A stretch of 64,000 bases of DNA, from the NCBI RefSeq assembly GCF_004342175.1, contig NZ_SMAO01000002.1:310001-374000 (forward strand). The letters are read 5' to 3'. Numbering within the stretch: position 1 is the first letter of the stretch; each line of letters starts with the position of its first letter. A program made the position numbers and the translations under genes. Positions 60,061 through 64,000 of the stretch are shown here, piece after piece. The notes beneath the pieces were generated by a model. The model did not search any database and was not told the DNA's origin. It saw only the letters and a list, made by a program, of their open reading frames with translations. This DNA comes from Thiobaca trueperi. GTDB lineage: Bacteria; Pseudomonadota; Gammaproteobacteria; Chromatiales; Chromatiaceae.

Positions 60061-60275
60061 AAATTTCCGGAACCATCACTAATATCGAAACCATCGCCGA
60101 AGGCAATGGTATCCGGGAGCTTGGTGTTCTCAGGCGATGTTATGGGGGTGGAAATTGGAAGAAAAAGAAAGGCATTGCGATGGTGGAGTTGGACTCAGGG
60201 CATGTCGCCGAAGCCGAAGTTCACTGGTATGAGGCTCATGGCATCGGCAAGGTAAAGCTGAAGAAATGGCTATAA
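60057..60275 (+). CDS. Small conserved-looking hypothetical protein
   Basis: 72 residues, basic: ISGTITNIETIAEGNGIREL, then GVLRRCYGGGNWKKKKGIAM and HWYEAHGIGKVKLKKWL. It looks like a small beta-barrel domain. No family named. Overlaps the GNAT gene by 4 bp and the next gene by 10 bp, so all three are translated together. Confidence 0.6.
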   Translation: MKISGTITNIETIAEGNGIRELGVLRRCYGGGNWKKKKGIAMVELDSGHVAEAEVHWYEAHGIGKVKLKKWL

Positions 60276-60505
60276 AATTTGTCGTCTGCCTCGAAAAAAA
60301 AGACCTTGGAGACTTTTCCAGCGAGGATGTCACCTTGGGTCGCCTTTATGAGCTTGTGGAAGAAGATGCTGGCAATGGCATGATCCGGATTATTGACGAA
60401 TCCGGTGAAGATTATCTTTATCCATCGGCGTGGTTTGAGCCGATAGCTCTGCGCGATTCAATCGCCCTTCGTCTTCATGATGCATTAACAAGACTTGCAG
60501 CTTGA
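60266..60505 (+). CDS. Small hypothetical protein, probable SH3-like fold
   Basis: 79 residues. FVVCLEKKDLGDFSSEDVTL and GMIRIIDESGEDYLYPSAWF suggest a five-strand barrel; the pattern GEDYLYPxxxFxPI occurs in small cassette and toxin-neighbour proteins. Start ATG 60266 lies within the end of the preceding gene. No promoter of its own. Function unknown. Confidence 0.6.
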   Translation: MAIKFVVCLEKKDLGDFSSEDVTLGRLYELVEEDAGNGMIRIIDESGEDYLYPSAWFEPIALRDSIALRLHDALTRLAA

Positions 60506-60591
60506 GGATCACGGGCAAGCGGGCGCGCAGCAGGTTGGCGTGAACGAGAGCCGGGTAGTACCTCGATTAGCTCCCTACCGGAATTCAAGCA

Positions 60592-61356
60592 ATGGACATC
60601 CCACGGATATTCAACATCACTGAAAGCGCGCACCGCATCCATAACCCGTTCACACCCGATAAGTTCGCCACTCTCGGTGCGGCGTTACGTCTGGAGCCGG
60701 GGGCGCGCGTGCTCGACCTCGGCAGTGGTTCGGGTGAGATGCTGTGCACCTGGGCGCGCGATCACGGCATCCTTGGCACCGGTATCGACATGAGCCAGTT
60801 GTTTACCGAGCAGGCGAAACGCCGTGCCGAAGAGCTTGGTGTCGCCCAGCAGGTCAAGTTCATTCATGGCGATGCAGCAGGTTACGTCGCTGATGAGAAG
60901 ACGGATGTGGCCGCCTGCATCGGCGCGACCTGGATCGCCGGGGGCGTCGCCGGCACGGTCGAGCTTCTGATGCGGAGCCTGCGTGCCGGAGGGATCATCC
61001 TCATCGGCGAGCCCTACTGGCGTCAGTTACCGCCGACGGAAGACATTGCCAGGGGGTGTTTTGCCAACTCCATCTCCGACTTTCTGGTGCTTCCAGAACT
61101 GATCGCGTCTTTCGGCCACCTCGGCTACGACCTAGTGGAGATGGTTCTGGCTGACCAGGACGGTTGGGACAGGTATGAAGCGGCAAAATGGCTCACCATG
61201 CGCCGATGGCTTGAAGCGAATCCTGACGATGATCTGGTGGAGGAGGTCCGTTCCAAGCTGACCTCGGAACCCGAGCGCCACGCCGCTTACACACGCGAAT
61301 ACCTGGGCTGGGGAGTCTTCGCGCTGATGCCGCGACTCGGCCTCAAAAAAGCCTGA
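60592..61356 (+). CDS. Class I SAM-dependent methyltransferase (cassette gene)
   Basis: 254 residues. RVLDLGSGSGEMLCTWARDH is the SAM-binding motif I, GTGIDMSQLFTEQAKRRAEE motif II, and AACIGATWIAGGVAGTVELL the motif IV region. Such small-molecule methyltransferases are common in integron cassettes. The stop TGA lies inside the first bases of a decayed attC, the expected cassette layout. Confidence 0.85.
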   Translation: MDIPRIFNITESAHRIHNPFTPDKFATLGAALRLEPGARVLDLGSGSGEMLCTWARDHGILGTGIDMSQLFTEQAKRRAEELGVAQQVKFIHGDAAGYVADEKTDVAACIGATWIAGGVAGTVELLMRSLRAGGIILIGEPYWRQLPPTEDIARGCFANSISDFLVLPELIASFGHLGYDLVEMVLADQDGWDRYEAAKWLTMRRWLEANPDDDLVEEVRSKLTSEPERHAAYTREYLGWGVFALMPRLGLKKA

Positions 61357-61408
61357 GCATTCATTCAAGCCGACGCGCCTCACGGCGCGGCTTCACTCCA
61401 GCGATTGC
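61351..61408 (+). repeat. Decayed attC site (aadA-type)
   Basis: gcctgag (cf. GCCTAAC), then cattcattcaagccgacgcg, loop, ggcgcggcttcactccagcg and gattgcc (cf. GTTRRRY). The arms ttcaagccg-cgcc and ggcg-cggctt pair as in attC sites of classical resistance cassettes. Changes in both outer boxes suggest it no longer recombines. It marks the right end of the cassette region. Confidence 0.7.
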
Positions 61409-61525
61409 CAATGATGCCGACTGGCCGTGAAACCCATCATTCACTGCCGATCGATGCCGCAGGAATTGCGCATGGATCGATCCATTCGCCATGATTCAGT
61501 TGCGCACTTCCACCGCGATGGACAC

Positions 61526-62188
61526 ATGATCAAACCCCAAGATGTACCGACGAAGAGCGGACTGGAAACACGCCAGGCCGCGCTGATCAATCTGCACACC
61601 AATCTGGAAGCCTGCCGCCGCTGTACGGGCATGCAGGGACCGCCCGTGCATGGCCCCGCCGTGCTCTCGCCGGTGATGCTGATCGGGCAGGCACCCGGCA
61701 CACGCGAGATCGAGCAGGGGCGTCCCTTCTGCTGGACCGCCGGCAAGACCCTGTTCGGCTGGTTCGCGCCCCTTGGTCTGGATGAGGCGGCCTTCCGCGA
61801 GCGTGTCCTGATCAGCGCGGTCTGTCGCTGCTTTCCGGGCAAGAATCCCAAGGGTGGCGATCGCGTCCCGGATCGTCAGGAGGTCGAGTCCTGTCGCAAC
61901 TGGTGGGGGGGCGAACTGGATCTGCTGCGTCCGCGTCTCATCATCCCGGTCGGCAAGCTCGCCATCGCCCAGGTCATGGATTTCCGGCTGCTGAACGAGG
62001 TGATCGGACGGCAGTGGTCTTACCGCTCGCCGGATGGCTGGGAGTCTGACATTATCCCGCTGCCGCATCCCTCCGGCGCTTCGACCTGGTTCAAGATGGA
62101 GCCGGGGCGGACCCTGCTCCGGCAGGCGCTTGAACTCATTGCCATGCATCCAACCTGGCGCGCCTGGATGGATCAACGAGGACCGTAG
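61526..62188 (+). CDS. Uracil-DNA glycosylase family protein (family 4-like)
   Basis: 220 residues from ATG 61526. NLEACRRCTGM gives a CxxC, and AVCRCFPG with VESCRNWW add two more cysteines, consistent with the Fe-S cluster of family 4 enzymes. The catalytic motif is GQAPGTREIEQGRPFCWTAG, where the usual GEAPG/FVG is altered, and PLPHPSGAS is the uracil-recognition loop with its conserved His. It removes uracil from DNA. Earlier in-frame starts exist back to 61427 but look like cassette-edge sequence. Confidence 0.85.
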   Translation: MIKPQDVPTKSGLETRQAALINLHTNLEACRRCTGMQGPPVHGPAVLSPVMLIGQAPGTREIEQGRPFCWTAGKTLFGWFAPLGLDEAAFRERVLISAVCRCFPGKNPKGGDRVPDRQEVESCRNWWGGELDLLRPRLIIPVGKLAIAQVMDFRLLNEVIGRQWSYRSPDGWESDIIPLPHPSGASTWFKMEPGRTLLRQALELIAMHPTWRAWMDQRGP

Positions 62189-62189
62189 A

Positions 62190-62726
62190 ATGAATGCCCT
62201 GCTGCATCTCTCGACACTCATCGATACGCTCAACCGTCGCCTTGGACGCGCCGCCATCTGGCTGATCCTGGCCGCCGTGCTCCTGAGCGCGCTCACCGCC
62301 ACCCTGCGCTATCTGCTGGACTGGGGATCGAACGCCATGATCGAGGCCCAGTGGTTCCTGTTCGGACTGGTGTTTCTGCTGTGCGCGCCCTGGACGCTCC
62401 AGGAGCAGGGCCATGTGCGGGTGGACCTGATCTATGGCCGGCTGCCGCCGCGCTGGCGGGTGATGGTTGACATCTTCGGCGGGCTGCTCTTTCTGCTGCC
62501 GGTCTGTCTGCTGATCGCCATCGACTCCTGGGGCTATTTCCTGCTCTCCTGGCAGCAGAACGAGTCGTCCATGAACCCTGGCGGGCTCATCTGGTGGCCG
62601 ATGAAGCTCGCCATCCCGGTCGCCTTCGGGCTGCTTGCCGCGCAGGGTCTCTCCGAGATCATCAAGGGGTTTGCGGCGCTCACCGGGCATCGACCCCTGC
62701 CTGACATCGCGAAGGGAGTGCACTGA
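62190..62726 (+). CDS. TRAP transporter small permease (DctQ-like)
   Basis: 178 residues and four membrane helices (AIWLILAAVLLSALTATLRY; EAQWFLFGLVFLLCAPWTLQ; IFGGLLFLLPVCLLIAIDSW; MKLAIPVAFGLLAAQGLSEI). The motif EQGHVRVDLIYGRL after the second helix is typical of DctQ. ATG 62190 starts 1 bp after the glycosylase stop. It pairs with the large permease downstream; no periplasmic binding-protein gene is visible. Confidence 0.9.
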   Translation: MNALLHLSTLIDTLNRRLGRAAIWLILAAVLLSALTATLRYLLDWGSNAMIEAQWFLFGLVFLLCAPWTLQEQGHVRVDLIYGRLPPRWRVMVDIFGGLLFLLPVCLLIAIDSWGYFLLSWQQNESSMNPGGLIWWPMKLAIPVAFGLLAAQGLSEIIKGFAALTGHRPLPDIAKGVH

Positions 62727-62727
62727 G

Positions 62728-64000
62728 TTGGAAGCCTGGTTTGCCGCCAATCTGGCGCCGATCATGTTCGCGGCGCTGATCCTCTTTCTGCTGATCGGCT
62801 ATCCGGTCGCCTTCTCGCTTGCCGCCGTCGGCATGCTGTTCGGCTGGATCGGCATCGAGCTGGGGATGCTCACCCCGGCGCTGTTGCAGGCGCTGCCGGA
62901 TCGCGTCTTCGGCATCATGCGCAACGAGATCCTGCTCGCCATCCCGTTCTTCACCTTCATGGGGTTGATCCTGGAGCGCAGCGGCATGGCCGAGGAGCTG
63001 CTGGACACCGTCGGCCAGATCTTCGGCGGCATTCGCGGCGGACTGGCCTACGCGGTCATCTTCGTCGGCGCGCTGCTGGCGGCGACCACCGGCGTCGTCG
63101 CGGCATCGGTGATTGCGATGGGTCTGATCTCGCTGCCGATCATGCTGCGCTACGGCTATCACAAACCCCTGGCGACCGGAGTCATCGCCGCCAGCGGCAC
63201 CCTGGCGCAGATCATTCCGCCCTCGCTGGTGCTGATCGTCATGGCCGACGTGCTCGGGCGCTCGGTCGGCGACATGTACAAGGGCGCGCTGCTGCCCGGA
63301 CTGGTGCTGACCGGGCTCTATGCGCTCTATGTCTTCGGCATCACCCTGATCCGACCCGATTACGCCCCGCCGCTGCCCGCCGAGGCGCGGACGCTGCATG
63401 GCCGCGCCCTGGTCATGCGGGTGATCATCGCCCTGATACCCCCGCTGGCGCTCATCTTTCTGGTGCTCGGTACCATCTTCATCGGCTGGGCCACGCCGAC
63501 CGAGGGCGGCGCCATGGGTGCGGTCGGCGCCCTGCTGCTGGCCGTCGCCAAGGGGCGGCTCAACCTGGACATGCTGCGCCAGTCGATGACGACCACTGCC
63601 AAAATCACCAGCTTCGTGGTCTTCATCCTGATCGGCTCCAGCATCTTCAGCCTGACCTTCCGGGGCGTCGATGGCGATCTCTGGGTGGAGCACCTGCTCA
63701 CCTCGCTCCCCGGCGGGGCGCTGGGGTTTCTGATTTTCGTCAATCTGCTGGTCTTTCTACTCGCCTTTTTCCTCGATTTCTTCGAGATCGCCTTCATCAT
63801 CCTGCCGCTGCTGGCGCCGGTCGCGGCGGCGCTCGGCATCGATCTGGTCTGGTTCGGGGTGCTGATGGGGGTCAACATGCAGACCAGCTTCATGCATCCG
63901 CCATTCGGCTTCGCGCTCTTCTATCTGCGCTCGGTCGCCCCGCCTCAGGTCCGTACCACCGACATCTATTGGGGTGCCGTGCCCTTTCTCGGGATTCAGA
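62728..64000 (+). CDS. TRAP transporter large permease (DctM-like), cut by window end
   Basis: About 424 residues visible, nearly the full family length; open at 64000. NEILLAIPFFTFMGLILERS, then VVAASVIAMGLISLPIMLRY, TLAQIIPPSLVLIVMADVLG and FIGWATPTEGGAMGAVGALL are TRAP large-subunit motifs. About 12 membrane helices. The start is TTG 62728, 9 nt after a GGGAG site; the first ATG at 62764 would lose part of helix 1. Imports an organic acid with Na+ by family; substrate unknown. Confidence 0.9.
   Translation, partial: MEAWFAANLAPIMFAALILFLLIGYPVAFSLAAVGMLFGWIGIELGMLTPALLQALPDRVFGIMRNEILLAIPFFTFMGLILERSGMAEELLDTVGQIFGGIRGGLAYAVIFVGALLAATTGVVAASVIAMGLISLPIMLRYGYHKPLATGVIAASGTLAQIIPPSLVLIVMADVLGRSVGDMYKGALLPGLVLTGLYALYVFGITLIRPDYAPPLPAEARTLHGRALVMRVIIALIPPLALIFLVLGTIFIGWATPTEGGAMGAVGALLLAVAKGRLNLDMLRQSMTTTAKITSFVVFILIGSSIFSLTFRGVDGDLWVEHLLTSLPGGALGFLIFVNLLVFLLAFFLDFFEIAFIILPLLAPVAAALGIDLVWFGVLMGVNMQTSFMHPPFGFALFYLRSVAPPQVRTTDIYWGAVPFLGIQ

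Noticed and set aside
62680-63693. 337-residue minus-strand frame near the window end
   Set aside because: It is opposite the TRAP large permease, whose frame is open to the end of the window with clear family motifs.

Overview
The window is high-GC bacterial DNA. Gene content points to a gammaproteobacterium, by inference a purple sulfur bacterium (Chromatiaceae-like): TcdA, LptG, PepA and GlnS of gammaproteobacterial type, DUF29, DUF4139 and DUF1840 genes, c-di-GMP signalling, a flagellin, a TRAP transporter, and many short palindromic repeats between genes. No rRNA, tRNA or CRISPR array was recognised.

Layout. 1-10.4 kb: housekeeping and envelope genes (partial ABC1/UbiB kinase, KefB-like antiporter, two methyltransferases, nucleotide-sugar epimerase, tcdA, a zinc-ribbon BPSS1780-type membrane protein, a SEC-C/TPR protein). 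10.6-15.9 kb: a 1633-residue DUF4062-STAND-TM-WD40 protein translationally coupled to a small coiled-coil membrane protein, then rtcB. 17.3-24.2 kb: an accessory defence-type island with MNT/HEPN and HicAB toxin-antitoxin pairs, an adenine methyltransferase-HerA-NurA operon, small unknown ORFs and the truncated start of an integron-type integrase. 24.2-34.5 kb: SLC13-type permease, RND efflux pair, DUF4139 protein, GGDEF/EAL protein, CDGSH protein. 34.6-37.7 kb: an unusual SPFH / membrane Mrr nuclease / SPFH cluster. 37.9-42.8 kb: RelE/YefM pair and a MoxR-DUF58-DUF4381-VWA operon interrupted by DUF29. 42.8-56.4 kb: flagellin, lptG, pepA, PIN toxin pair, small membrane genes, a cache-AlbA membrane protein, an L,D-transpeptidase/PhoQ-like kinase pair, DUF1840, a second zinc-ribbon protein and glnS. 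56.4-61.4 kb: a fossil integron cassette cluster (attC-like sites, no local integrase) carrying a TIR/deoxyribosyltransferase-like protein, two methyltransferases, a VOC protein, a GNAT and two tiny genes. 61.5-64 kb: uracil-DNA glycosylase and TRAP transporter permeases, the last cut by the window end.

Across the window runs a modular palindromic repeat family (modules of about 87 bp bounded by ttaaaccgcg / cgcggtttaa, in pairs joined by a 21-bp AT-rich spacer). I find seven loci, all beside gene ends, several supplying the neighbour's stop codon. A second hairpin family (acaggat type) occurs three times around 33.7-37.8 kb, and a 28-bp perfect palindrome occurs twice. The strongest candidates for undescribed biology are the SPFH-Mrr-SPFH cluster, the DUF4062-STAND-WD40 plus coiled-coil pair, the methyltransferase-HerA-NurA operon and the modular repeat. 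Family assignments come from reading motifs by eye; no database search was run.
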